From contig NC_009445.1 in the NCBI RefSeq assembly GCF_000026145.1, positions 2,232,001-2,296,000 on the forward strand: 64,000 bases of DNA, given 5' to 3'. This document shows positions 18,001 to 25,623 of the stretch, piece after piece; positions within the stretch are counted from its first letter, which is position 1, and the number at the start of each line of letters is the position of its first letter. The translations under genes and the position numbers were made by a program. Under the pieces are notes generated by a model. The model ran no database searches. It was not told the DNA's origin and saw nothing but the letters and a program-made list of their open reading frames with translations. The DNA comes from Bradyrhizobium sp. ORS 278 (GTDB taxonomy: Bacteria > Pseudomonadota > Alphaproteobacteria > Rhizobiales > Xanthobacteraceae).

Positions 18001-18625
18001 AAGGCGGGCGGATGACGCGGCCGTGCAGCATGCCGGGCACGCGCACGTCGTGCACGTAAGTCAGCTCGCCCGTCGCCTTCGCCGGCAGGTCGACGCGCGG
18101 CACCGAGCGGCCGACGATTTGATAGTTATCCGCCGACTTGACGGCGATGTCTTCGGCGAGCTCGAGGCGGATCGTGTCGTTGCCGATCAGCTCGCCGTAG
18201 CTGAGCACGCGATTGTCGGGACCGCGGACGAGCCCGTCCTCGATCGTCAGATCGTGTTCGGAGAGGCCGAGCTGCGCCGCCGCGCGCGCCAGCAGGAAGC
18301 CGCGCGCTTGCGCTGCAGCCTTGCGCAGCGGCACCGCGGTGATCTGGATGGTCTCGCTGGCGATCGTCGCGCCCTGATTGGGCACGACGGCGGTGTCGCC
18401 GAGCACGACCAGGACGCGGGCGAATGAGACGTCGAGCTCTTCTGCGACGATCTGTCCCAGCGCCGTGCGGATGCCGGTGCCGAGATCGACATGGCCATTG
18501 AAGGCCGAGACCTCGCCGGCCGCGGTGATTCTGATGAAGGTCTCGGAGCAGCCATCAGACATGCCGCGCGCGACGGTCAGCACGCCGCGCAGATGATCTG
18601 CCGTCACGGTGGCGCTCTCGGTCAT
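15086..18625 (-). CDS. NicB-like molybdopterin hydroxylase subunit fused to triheme cytochrome c
   Basis: 1179 residues, close to the length of Pseudomonas nicotinate dehydrogenase NicB. Residues 1 to about 740 are a xanthine-dehydrogenase-family molybdopterin domain of the isoquinoline-oxidoreductase type (GHVDLGTGIRTALGQ near the start, catalytic GVGE at about 683). A hydrophobic segment follows at about 754-775 (VMASAVAACAAAIGVAMAVLPW). Then come three heme c sites, CAVCH (~807), CSACH (~952) and CAVCH (~1081). Known NicAB hydroxylates nicotinate at C6 and passes electrons to cytochromes. The layout implies a cytoplasmic Mo domain tethered to a periplasmic cytochrome. The substrate is inferred from the hnr and enamidase neighbours; another N-heterocycle is possible. 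Confidence 0.8.
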   Translation of the reverse strand: MTESATVTADHLRGVLTVARGMSDGCSETFIRITAAGEVSAFNGHVDLGTGIRTALGQIVAEELDVSFARVLVVLGDTAVVPNQGATIASETIQITAVPLRKAAAQARGFLLARAAAQLGLSEHDLTIEDGLVRGPDNRVLSYGELIGNDTIRLELAEDIAVKSADNYQIVGRSVPRVDLPAKATGELTYVHDVRVPGMLHGRVIRPPYVGVDAGPFVGTSLIGIDKESVRDVPGLVDVVVIGDFIGVVAEREEQAILAAERLQVSWKPVPTLRDLDDVETALRANPSEPRRLLDKGDVDAAIAGAAKPMRRTYLWPYQMHGSIGPSCAVADVRDGHIRIYSGTQNPHILRADLAKLIDCPEHQIELIRLEAAGCYGRNCADDVTADALLLSRAVGRPVRVQLTREQEHLWEPKGTAQLMDVNGGLDADGSVAAYEFATRYPSNGAPTLALLLTGRVAPEPAVFEMGDRTAIPPYDYDHMRVTAHDMAPIVRASWIRGVSALPNTFAHESYIDELAAEAEVDPIEYRLRYLKDERARDLVNAVAERAGWTPRPVRQEKTPENGVVHGRGFAYALYVHSKFPGYGAAWSAWIADVAINTTTGDISVTRVIAGQDSGLMINPDGVRHQIEGNVIQSTSRALMEEVPFARGKVAAREWGAYPIITFPDVPKIDVLMLPRPDQPPLGVGESASVPSAAAIANAIYDATGVRFREPPFTPERILKGLRGEQVEPAKPQPLPAPEKPAATWLQPFAKRSGVMASAVAACAAAIGVAMAVLPWRAIAPITRPDPSVYSAATIARGEVLAALGNCAVCHTSDGGLINAGGRALETPFGRIFSTNITPDVETGIGAWSYPAFERAMREGVHRDGRQLYPAFPYTHFARASDADLQALYAYLMAQQPVRQQSPDNQLRFPFNLRPLVAGWNALFHSTETFKPDPTQSEQWNRGFYLIESLGHCSACHSPRNALGAEQRNAYLAGGFADGWEAPALTALSSAPIPWTDDELFTYLRSGQSRFHGVAAGPMAPIVKDLAKLPDADIRAMAAYLASFQTPSPEPAKLEAIASDLEARTKVTSASSPAARLYLGACAVCHEVGGLPLFGSRPSLALNSNLHSATPDNLIQVILHGIMKPASSDLGYMPAFKDHLSDAQLAELVSYLRGQFAPDKPAWTDVEDAVSRIRSTIPH

Positions 18626-19107
18626 CAGTCCAGCGCCTCGAGCGTGTAGCCGGCCGCGCGCATCGCGGCGCGCAGGATCTCGACGTGAGCACCGCAGCGG
18701 CAGAGATTGTAACGCAGCGCCTGCTTGATCTCCTCGAGCGACGGATCTGGCCGCATCGTAAGCAGCGCCTTGGTCGTCATGATCATGCCGTTAAGACAAT
18801 AGCCGCATTGCGCGGCCTGCTCGGTGATGAACGCTTGCTGCACCGGATCAGGTGCGTCGCGCGAGCCGAGTCCCTCCAGCGTGACCACGCTGCGGCCAAT
18901 GCAGCCTTCGATCGGAATGACGCAGGAGCGGGCGGCGCGGCCGTCGATCAGCACGGTGCATGCGCCGCACTCGCCGAGGCCGCAACCGTATTTCGGGCCG
19001 TTCAGGGCGAAGTCGTTGCGCAGAACATGGAGCAGGGTCGTGTCGGACGCGGCGGCGACGTCATGCGTCCGCCCGTTCACCGTCAGCCGAATCGTTGCTG
19101 GCGTCAT
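18625..19107 (-). CDS. NicA-like (2Fe-2S) subunit of the molybdenum hydroxylase
   Basis: 160 residues, the size of NicA. It holds two [2Fe-2S] sets: Cys42, 47, 50 and 62 (GCGLGECGACTVL) and Cys101, 104, 136 and 138 (CGYCLNGM, CRC). It would relay electrons from the Mo centre of the partner to the cytochrome domain; there is no FAD subunit, as in NicAB. It overlaps the large subunit by one base (TGATGA-type junction). An AGAAGGG site precedes the ATG. Transcribed divergently from the reductase operon across a 271-bp regulatory gap. Confidence 0.85.
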   Translation of the reverse strand: MTPATIRLTVNGRTHDVAAASDTTLLHVLRNDFALNGPKYGCGLGECGACTVLIDGRAARSCVIPIEGCIGRSVVTLEGLGSRDAPDPVQQAFITEQAAQCGYCLNGMIMTTKALLTMRPDPSLEEIKQALRYNLCRCGAHVEILRAAMRAAGYTLEALD

Positions 19108-19131
19108 GCCCTTCTGCCGTCTGCTATGCTA

Positions 19132-19141
19132 TCGTTAACGA
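19132..19141. promoter_or_regulatory. 10-bp perfect palindrome upstream of the nicA-like gene
   Basis: TCGTTAACGA, a perfect palindrome 25 bp upstream of the NicA-like start. It is not the same motif as the shared 16-bp site. It may be part of the promoter/operator of the Mo-hydroxylase genes; with such a short site chance is possible. Confidence 0.25.
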
Positions 19142-19168
19142 AACGGATCGCGATCGCCCGGAGCGTAT

Positions 19169-19184
19169 CGTTTGTGTACTAACA
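19169..19184. promoter_or_regulatory. Site A of a shared 16-bp operator (nicAB-like side)
   Basis: CGTTTGTGTACTAACA fits CRTTYGTNNACKAAYR, the pattern shared with two other sites in front of the reductase operon and the enamidase gene. It is 62 bp upstream of the NicA-like ATG. Probable binding site of the MarR regulator at 27126-27641 (inference). Confidence 0.55.
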
Positions 19185-19289
19185 TGCAAGTGCCACGTTT
19201 TGCGCTGCAGCGCGTGCTCGATTTCTCGTCATTGTGCAGGGCAAACTGATCGTTTATCCGGCAAAGGTGGTTTTCAGGTGCAGCGGCGC

Positions 19290-19319
19290 TTGACAGCCGG
19301 ATGAGGGGCGCGACATCAT
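19290..19319 (+). promoter_or_regulatory. Candidate sigma-70 promoter of the reductase operon
   Basis: A perfect TTGACA (19290-19295) is followed after 18 bp by CATCAT (19314-19319) as a weak -10. The operator at 19317-19332 would overlap the -10 and start point, a layout expected for repression. The downstream gene starts at 19379. Confidence 0.4.
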
Positions 19320-19332
19320 TCGTATACGAACG
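19317..19332. promoter_or_regulatory. Site B of the shared operator (reductase operon)
   Basis: CATTCGTATACGAACG contains the perfect 12-bp palindrome TTCGTATACGAA (19319-19330). It lies 47 bp before the reductase ATG. Same pattern as sites A and C. Its position inside the longest open frame is one reason for choosing the downstream start for the reductase. Confidence 0.65.
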
Positions 19333-19378
19333 AATTGCCGCGGCGGCCACGGTCCCGGCCCCAAGATGGACTCTCTGC

Positions 19379-20830
19379 ATGGTGACTGAGACGGCGAGCG
19401 ACGCTGCAGGGGACAAGATCCGCTGCGATGCCTGTCCGGTGATGTGCTACATCAAGCCGGGTGCGGCCGGGGCGTGTGACCGCTACGCCAATCAGGACGG
19501 CGTGCTGGTGCGCGTCGATCCGCACATCCTGCTGGAGCGGACGGTGTCGCATGGCGGCAAGCTGGTGCCGTTCCAGGCCAGCGGCGACTGGGACGGCAAG
19601 ATCGTGCACCAGCCGGAGCTGTTCGTCACCGCCATCGGCGCAGGCACAACCTATCCGGACTATAAGCCGGCGCCGTTCATCGTGTCGTCGCAGGTGGAAG
19701 GCGTCGACATGGTCACCGTCGTGACCGAGGGCATCTTCAGCTATTGCGGCGTCAAGGTGAAGATCGACACCGACCGCTATCTGGGGCCGGAAGCGGCGAC
19801 CGTGCGCGTCGATGGCGAAGCGGTCGGCCATGTGACGACCAGCGAATATGGCTCGCAGATGCTCTCGCTCGGCGGCGTGCATCATCTCACCGGCGGCTCG
19901 AAGAAGGAGGGGCGCGTCACTTGCGACGCGCTGATGGACCTCAGCAACCGCAAGGCGGTCGAGCTTGTCATTGATAGCGGCGCCAGCGTGATCGTGCAGG
20001 CGGGGCAGCCGCCGGTCGTCAACGGCGTCAAGGAAGAGCGCATGCGCGTCGGGTGCGGCTCGGCGACGATCGGCATGTTCGCCAAGCAGTGGAAGGGCAA
20101 GGTCGACGAGGTCGTCGTCGTCGACGATCACATCACCGGCGTGCTGTCGGAGCACCAAGCCGGCAAGCTGCTCGACATCCCCGCGACCGGCATCAAGATG
20201 AAGGGGCGGCGCTCGACGCCTGGCCGTTATTTCCAGGTCGCACAGCCGGGCACCGGCTGGGGCGGCACCGACATCTCTGATCCGCTGGCCATTCTCGGGC
20301 CGTTCGATCCGAAGACGGCGAGGCCGGGCACGACGCTGCTGATGGTGTCGACCACCGGCGAGCATGCCGGCTACTACGTGCTCGATCAAGCGCTGAAGCC
20401 GGTTCAGCGCGAGATGCCGCCGGAGCTGCAGTTCTCGGTCGAGCGCATCCAGGAGAATTGCGAGCCGGCACTGTGCACTGTGCTGTTCATGGCCGGTGCC
20501 GGCGGCTCGCTGCGCGCCGGGGTCACCGACAATCCGGTGCGGCTGACGCGCTCGGTCAAGGACGCGCTGACGCGGGTGACCTCGGGCGGCGCGCCGGTCT
20601 ATGTCTGGCCGGGCGGCGGCATCACCTACATGGTCGACGTGACGCAGATGCCCGCAGGAGCGTTCGGATACGTGCCGACACCGGCGCTGGTGGCACCGAT
20701 CGAGTTCACCATGAAACTGTCCGACTACGAGGCGCTCGGCGGCCACATGGACTATGTGCAGCCGCTCGCCTTGCTCAAGGACGTCAGCAAGGATATCCGC
20801 CAGCTGCCCTGGCCGGGGCAGGGCGCATGA
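19379..20830 (+). CDS. hnr: 6-hydroxynicotinate reductase
   Basis: 483 residues. I recognise the family named after the Eubacterium barkeri enzyme that reduces 6-hydroxynicotinate to 1,4,5,6-tetrahydro-6-oxonicotinate in nicotinate fermentation. An N-terminal Cys cluster (Cys16, 19, 23, 33: CDACPVMC...CDRY) suggests an iron-sulfur centre. The long C-terminal region (GVHHLTGGSKKEGRV, MRVGCGSATIGMF, PGGGITYMVDV) has no other domain I can name. The ATG at 19379 is preferred because the operator lies upstream of it; the frame is open 26 codons further back. First gene of an eight-gene operon; its stop overlaps the UPF0280 start (ATGA). The substrate is family-based and untested here. Confidence 0.78.
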   Translation: MVTETASDAAGDKIRCDACPVMCYIKPGAAGACDRYANQDGVLVRVDPHILLERTVSHGGKLVPFQASGDWDGKIVHQPELFVTAIGAGTTYPDYKPAPFIVSSQVEGVDMVTVVTEGIFSYCGVKVKIDTDRYLGPEAATVRVDGEAVGHVTTSEYGSQMLSLGGVHHLTGGSKKEGRVTCDALMDLSNRKAVELVIDSGASVIVQAGQPPVVNGVKEERMRVGCGSATIGMFAKQWKGKVDEVVVVDDHITGVLSEHQAGKLLDIPATGIKMKGRRSTPGRYFQVAQPGTGWGGTDISDPLAILGPFDPKTARPGTTLLMVSTTGEHAGYYVLDQALKPVQREMPPELQFSVERIQENCEPALCTVLFMAGAGGSLRAGVTDNPVRLTRSVKDALTRVTSGGAPVYVWPGGGITYMVDVTQMPAGAFGYVPTPALVAPIEFTMKLSDYEALGGHMDYVQPLALLKDVSKDIRQLPWPGQGA

Positions 20831-21714
20831 ACCGTCAGCCGCAGAGCGCGCTGTTGCCGGACCGGCGGTTGCATCTTCAGGATGGGCCGATCGATCTGAT
20901 CATCGGCGCTGATGGCGCAGAGGCCGAGATCTGCGCCGCCTATCGCGCTGCAACGGAGCGCTTCACGGGTCTGCTCGATGAGCTCTGTTCGGAGCTCTCT
21001 TATCTGCGCAGCGGCGCCGATCCGGAACTTTGTTCTCTGAAAGGTGTCGTCGCCCGTCGCATGCATGCGGCGGTGGCGCCGTTCGCAGCCGGGTTGTTCA
21101 TCACGCCGATGGCGGCTGTCGCCGGAGCCGTGGCGGACGAAATCCTCGGCGCGATGCTGAGCGCGGCGAAGCTGACGCGCGCCTATGTCAATAATGGCGG
21201 CGACATTGCGCTGCATCTGCGGGATGCCGCAACCTTTAGCGTCGGACTGATGGATCGGCCGGACAGCGCTGGAACCCTGCGCCGGATGACGCTACGCGCG
21301 AACGATGGAGTCGGTGGCGTGGCCACCTCTGGCCGGCATGGCCGCAGCTTTTCGCTCGGCATCGCCGATGCGGTGACCGTGCTCGCGCGCAACGCTGCGC
21401 AGGCCGACGCCGCCGCGACCGTCATCGGCAATGCGGTCGATCTGCCCGGACATCCAGCCGTTGTCCGCCGCCCGGCCTGCGAGCTGCAGCCGGACAGCGA
21501 TCTGGGTCATCGGCTCGTCACACGCGAGGTCGGCGATCTGACCGACGATGATATCGCAACCGCGCTGACGTCGGGCGAGCGGTCCGCGCAGAACCTGCTG
21601 GCGGCGGGCGTGATCGAAGGCGCCGTACTCCAGCTCGGCGGCGCCGTCCGCGTCGTCGGGCCGCGCTCGATCGAGATCATCAATGTGTCGCGGTTGCGGG
21701 CGGCGGCCGCGTGA
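20827..21714 (+). CDS. UPF0280 family protein (ApbE superfamily)
   Basis: 295 residues. UPF0280 (COG2122) proteins share the fold of ApbE flavin transferases, which attach FMN to Thr/Ser of target proteins. Visible features are MAAVAGAVADEILGAM, the AYVNNGGDIALHL motif (ApbE proteins have a similar N-x-GG-D loop) and VATSGRHGRSFSLGIADAVTVLA. It overlaps the reductase stop by 4 bp, implying translational coupling. A cofactor-loading role for the reductase is inference; the biochemical activity of UPF0280 is not known to me. Confidence 0.8.
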   Translation: MNRQPQSALLPDRRLHLQDGPIDLIIGADGAEAEICAAYRAATERFTGLLDELCSELSYLRSGADPELCSLKGVVARRMHAAVAPFAAGLFITPMAAVAGAVADEILGAMLSAAKLTRAYVNNGGDIALHLRDAATFSVGLMDRPDSAGTLRRMTLRANDGVGGVATSGRHGRSFSLGIADAVTVLARNAAQADAAATVIGNAVDLPGHPAVVRRPACELQPDSDLGHRLVTREVGDLTDDDIATALTSGERSAQNLLAAGVIEGAVLQLGGAVRVVGPRSIEIINVSRLRAAAA

Positions 21715-21756
21715 GCTTTGATCCATGCCGGGTTGGAACATGAGGAACTGCCGACA

Positions 21757-22341
21757 ATGAGCGCCGTCATCCGCAAGATCGTGACCGTGGTCGAGGAAGT
21801 TCGCCAGGAGATGGGCAAGACCATCTCGCCGCCGACGCGGCGCGCCGCGGCGGTGGCCGTCATCGAGAATCCCTTCGCCGGCCGCTATGTCGAGGATCTC
21901 TCGCCGTTGATCGCGATCGGCGAGGAACTCGGCGACATGCTGGCCAAGCGCGCAGTCGCGGCCCTCGGCATCGAAGGACCGGCCGCGCACAGCTATGGGA
22001 AGGCGGCGGCCGTCGGCAGCGACGGCGAGCTTGAGCATGCCGCTGCCATCCTGCATCCGAAGATGGGCGCGCCGGTGCGCAAGGTGCTCGGCAAGGGCGC
22101 AGCACTGATCCCGTCGTCGAAGAAGCGCGGCGGCGTCGGCTGCACGCTCGACATTCCCTTGGGGCATAAGGACGCCGCCTTCGTGCGCAGCCATTTCGAC
22201 GGCATGGAGGTGCAGATCAACGATGCGCCGCGTGCGGGCGAGATCATGGTCGCGCTCGCCGTCACCGACAGCGGGCGTCCCTTGCCGAGGGTCGGAGGGC
22301 TCACGGTCGCCGAGATCAAGGGCGACGACGGTCTACGATAA
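21757..22341 (+). CDS. Amino acid synthesis (AA_synth, PF06684) family protein
   Basis: 194 residues. The body (IRKIVTVVEEVRQEMG, AAAVAVIENPFAGRYVEDLSPLI, LGDMLAKRAVAAL, SYGKAAAVGSDGELEHAAAILHP) matches the poorly characterised AA_synth family. Members often occur beside heterocycle or hydantoin degradation genes. A GAGGAA site lies 9 nt upstream of the ATG. It lies 42 bp after the UPF0280 gene. The role is unknown; a hydrolytic or isomerising step on a ring intermediate is conceivable but not shown. Confidence 0.7.
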   Translation: MSAVIRKIVTVVEEVRQEMGKTISPPTRRAAAVAVIENPFAGRYVEDLSPLIAIGEELGDMLAKRAVAALGIEGPAAHSYGKAAAVGSDGELEHAAAILHPKMGAPVRKVLGKGAALIPSSKKRGGVGCTLDIPLGHKDAAFVRSHFDGMEVQINDAPRAGEIMVALAVTDSGRPLPRVGGLTVAEIKGDDGLR

Positions 22342-22367
22342 TTCAAATCAAGTTGGAGGCTAAGGGA

Positions 22368-23570
22368 ATGCAACGGAGAACGATGCTTGCGGCAGGCCTG
22401 GGCCTTGCCGTCGCGGGACTGATGGGCACGGCGCGCGCCGAGGATGTCATCAAGATCGGCGAGATCAACAGCTACTCGCTGCTGCCAGCGTTCACCGAGC
22501 CCTATCGCAAGGGCTGGCAGCTCGCGGTCGAGGAGATCAATGCGGCCGGCGGCATCAACGGCAAGAAGCTCGTCGTCGTCTCCAAGGACGACAGCGGCAA
22601 GCCGGCCGATGCGCAGACCGCGGCCAACGAGCTGGTGTCGAGCGAGAACGTCGCGATGCTCGCCGGCACGTTCCTGTCGAACATCGGCTTGGCCGTCAGC
22701 GACTTCGCCAACCAGAAGAAGGTGTTCTTCCTGGCGGCCGAGCCGCTGACCGACGCCATCACCTGGTCGAAGGGTAACAAATACACTTTCCGCCTGCGCC
22801 CTTCGAACTACATGCAGGCCGCGATGCTGGTCGAGGAAGCCGCCAAGCTGCCGGCCAAGCGCTGGGCCACGATCGCGCCGAACTACGAATACGGCCAGTC
22901 GGCCGTTGCCGTGTTCAAGAAGCTGCTGTCCGAGAAGCGGCCTGACATCCAGTGGGTCGACGAGCAGTGGCCGCCGCAGGGCAAGATCGATGCGGGCCCG
23001 GTCGTGCAGGCCGTCGCCGCCGCCAATCCGGAGGCGATCCTCAACGTCACCTTCGGCGCCGATCTCGTGAAGCTGGTCCGCGAAGGCAACACCCGCGGCC
23101 TGTTCAAGGACCGCAAGGTCGTCAGCTTCCTGACTGGCGAGCCGGAATATCTCGATCCGCTCAAAGAGGAGACGCCGGAGGGCTGGATCGTCACCGGCTA
23201 TCCCTGGTATTCGATCAAGACGCCGGAGCATGACGCGTTCCTGAAGGCGTATCAGGCCAAGTACAACGACTATCCGCGTCTCGGCTCGATCGTCGGCTAC
23301 CAGACCATCAAGTCGGCCGCCGCCATCCTCGCCAAGGCCGGCTCGACCGATGCCGAAAAGCTGATCGCGGCCGCTGAGGACCTCTCGGTGCCGTCGCCGT
23401 TCGGCGAGATCACTTTCCGCAAGATCGATCACCAGTCGACGCTCGGCGCTTTCGTCGGCAAGACTGCGCTGAAGGATGGCAAGGGCATCATGGTCGACAC
23501 CGTCTACCGCAAGGGTTCGGACTACCTGCCGAGCGATGCTGAAGTCGCCAAGCTGCGTCCGAAGGACTGA
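22368..23570 (+). CDS. Branched-chain-type ABC transporter substrate-binding protein
   Basis: About 400 residues. The signal peptide is MQRRTMLAAGLGLAVAGLMGTARA. The mature protein (DVIKIGEINSYS, VEEINAAGGINGKKLVVVSKDDSGKPADAQTAANELV) is a type 1 periplasmic binding protein of the LivJ/LivK group. The ATG follows GGAGG by 8 nt; a TTG five codons upstream is rejected because it would use up that site. Within the nicotinate-type operon it probably binds the catabolised substrate (inference). Confidence 0.85.
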   Translation: MQRRTMLAAGLGLAVAGLMGTARAEDVIKIGEINSYSLLPAFTEPYRKGWQLAVEEINAAGGINGKKLVVVSKDDSGKPADAQTAANELVSSENVAMLAGTFLSNIGLAVSDFANQKKVFFLAAEPLTDAITWSKGNKYTFRLRPSNYMQAAMLVEEAAKLPAKRWATIAPNYEYGQSAVAVFKKLLSEKRPDIQWVDEQWPPQGKIDAGPVVQAVAAANPEAILNVTFGADLVKLVREGNTRGLFKDRKVVSFLTGEPEYLDPLKEETPEGWIVTGYPWYSIKTPEHDAFLKAYQAKYNDYPRLGSIVGYQTIKSAAAILAKAGSTDAEKLIAAAEDLSVPSPFGEITFRKIDHQSTLGAFVGKTALKDGKGIMVDTVYRKGSDYLPSDAEVAKLRPKD

Positions 23571-23582
23571 TCTACTTCCTGC

Positions 23583-23664
23583 CTCCCCCGCCCGCGGGGG
23601 AGAGCGGGCGGGGTGAGGGATCTTGACGCCTGATCTACAGGTTCAGGCCGAGGACCCTCACCCC
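23583..23664. repeat. Paired hairpins between binding-protein and permease genes
   Basis: Two inverted repeats fill the 166-bp gap: CTCCCCCG (23583-23590)/CGGGGGAG (23595-23602) around CCCG, and GGGGTGAGGG (23610-23619)/CCCTCACCCC (23655-23664). There is no T-tract. Such elements after binding-protein genes can stabilise the upstream message and lower downstream expression; here the element also resembles a dispersed repeat. Confidence 0.5.
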
Positions 23665-23736
23665 ACGCTTGCGGCTCTTCACACGATCCGCGCCCCGCTC
23701 GTTCAAAATCGACGATCTCCCTCACGCGGACCGCCC

Positions 23737-25623
23737 ATGGCCTTCTATTTCGTCCAGTTCCTGACCGGCCTTGCCAGCGCGGCCTCGCTGTTCCTGGTGG
23801 CATCGGGACTGTCGATCATCTTCGGCGTCACCCGCATTGTTAATTTCGCGCATGGCGCGTTCTACATGCTCGGCGCCTACGTGGCGTTCTCGCTCACCGA
23901 GCGGCTGTCGGGCCCGCTGGGCTTCTGGGGCGGCATCGTCGTCGCAGCGCTCGCAGTGGCCGTCATCGGCGTGCTGGTCGAGATCGTGCTGCTGCGCCGG
24001 ATCTATCATGCGCCGGAGCTGTTCCAACTCCTCGGCACGTTCGGTCTGACCCTGATGGTCGAGGATTTGGTCGTCCTGATTTGGGGGCCGGACGATCTGG
24101 TCGGCCGCCGCGCGCCGGGCTTCAAGGGCGCCGTCGATTTCTTCGGCCAGAACATTCCGAGCTACGACCTGTTCCTGATCGTGCTCGGCCCCGTCGTGCT
24201 CGGGGCGCTGTGGCTGCTGTTCCAGCGCACGCGCTGGGGCATCCTGGTGCGCGCGGCGACGCAGGACCGCGATATGGTCGCGGCGCTCGGCGTCAATCAG
24301 AAATGGCTGTTCACCTCGGTGTTCGCTGTCGGCGTCTTCCTCGCCGCGCTCGGCGGCGCGCTGCAGATCCCGCGCGATGCCGTGCATCACGCGATGGACC
24401 TGCGCATCATCGTCGAGGTGTTCGTTGTCGTCGTGATCGGCGGCCTCGGCAGCATTTTGGGCGCCTTCGTCGCCGCGGTGCTGGTGTCCGAACTCAACGC
24501 CTTCGGCATCCTGATCTTCCCGACCATCTCGCTCATCCTGGTGTTCCTGGTGATGGCCGTCGTGCTGGTGGTACGGCCCTGGGGCCTGTTCGGCAGGAAA
24601 GAGGCGCCGGCGCGCCGCACGCCGGGTCTCACCGTCATTCCCTGGCGTCCCCTGAGCTCGGTCGAGCGGCTCGCCTCCCTCGTCGCGCTGGCGTTTGCCG
24701 CGATGCTACCCTTTATCGCCGGCAACTACGCGCTGACCGTCGGCTCTGAGATCGCGATCTTCGTGATCTTCGCGGCCTCCTTGCATTTCCTGATGGCGGT
24801 CGGCGGCCTCGCCTCGTTCGGCCACGCTGCCTATTTCGGCCTCGGCGCCTATGGTGTGGCGTTCCTCGCCAAGATGGCGGGACTGCCGATGATCGCCTGT
24901 CTGCTGCTTGGACCTCTGTTGGGTGCGGCGGGCGCGGCCGTGTTCGGCGCCTTTGCCGTGCAGCTCTCCGGCGTGTACTTCGCGATGCTGACGCTCGCCT
25001 TTGCCCAGATCGTCTGGTCGATCGCCTTCCAATGGGTCGCCGTGACCGGCGGCGACAATGGCATTCTCGGGCTTTGGCCGGAAAAATGGGCGGCCTCGCC
25101 GTCGCATTTCTACTGGCTGGCGCTCGGTGTTTCCGCATTCGTCGTCAGCGTGCTGCGCCTCATCACGTTCTCGCCGTTCGGCTATGCCCTGCGCGGCATG
25201 CGCGATTCGCCGCTGCGCAGCGAATCGATCGGCATCAACGGCAAGCGCATCCAGTGGACGGCCTTCATCATCGCAGGCACGACCGCCGGCATCGGCGGCG
25301 CGCTGTTCGCGTACCTGAAGGGGAGCGTCTTCCCCGACAACATGGGGATCTCGCTGTCGGTCGACGCGCTGGTCATGGTGCTGCTCGGTGGCGTCGAAAC
25401 CGTGCCCGGCGCGATCTTCGGCGCCATCGTCTACAAGGCGCTCAACATCTGGCTGGTCAGCCAGACCGACTGGTCGAAGCTCGTGCTCGGCATCTTCATC
25501 GTGCTCATCGTGGTGGTATTCCCGAAGGGCATCGTCGGCGTGGTCGAGAGCGTCATGCACCGGCGGCGCGCGACGGCGCCCAAGCCTGCCACGCTGTCGG
25601 GCAAGATGGAGGGCGCGCAATGA
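23737..25623 (+). CDS. Fused LivH-LivM ABC transporter permease
   Basis: 628 residues, about the sum of LivH and LivM. The first half starts FYFVQFLTGLASAASLFLVASGLSIIFGVTRIVNFAHGAFYMLGAY and ends near VLVVRPWGLFGRKE. The second half starts near LASLVALAFAAMLPFIAGNYAL and carries the LivM hallmark SFGHAAYFGLGAYGVAFLA. Two complete permease units in one chain would replace the usual heterodimer. The ATG at 23737 follows a weak site; the frame is open to 23623, but the extra sequence is repeat-derived. Confidence 0.85.
   Translation: MAFYFVQFLTGLASAASLFLVASGLSIIFGVTRIVNFAHGAFYMLGAYVAFSLTERLSGPLGFWGGIVVAALAVAVIGVLVEIVLLRRIYHAPELFQLLGTFGLTLMVEDLVVLIWGPDDLVGRRAPGFKGAVDFFGQNIPSYDLFLIVLGPVVLGALWLLFQRTRWGILVRAATQDRDMVAALGVNQKWLFTSVFAVGVFLAALGGALQIPRDAVHHAMDLRIIVEVFVVVVIGGLGSILGAFVAAVLVSELNAFGILIFPTISLILVFLVMAVVLVVRPWGLFGRKEAPARRTPGLTVIPWRPLSSVERLASLVALAFAAMLPFIAGNYALTVGSEIAIFVIFAASLHFLMAVGGLASFGHAAYFGLGAYGVAFLAKMAGLPMIACLLLGPLLGAAGAAVFGAFAVQLSGVYFAMLTLAFAQIVWSIAFQWVAVTGGDNGILGLWPEKWAASPSHFYWLALGVSAFVVSVLRLITFSPFGYALRGMRDSPLRSESIGINGKRIQWTAFIIAGTTAGIGGALFAYLKGSVFPDNMGISLSVDALVMVLLGGVETVPGAIFGAIVYKALNIWLVSQTDWSKLVLGIFIVLIVVVFPKGIVGVVESVMHRRRATAPKPATLSGKMEGAQ

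Noticed and set aside
19180..19205. Sigma-54 promoter (TGGCAC then TTGCA on the minus strand) upstream of the nicA-like gene
   Set aside because: The two boxes are directly adjacent instead of separated by 5 nt, so the required spacing is not met.
19301..19378. Extended N-terminus of the 6-hydroxynicotinate reductase
   Set aside because: The extension is translated through the palindromic operator and the -10 region; the ATG at 19379 gives a family-like start.
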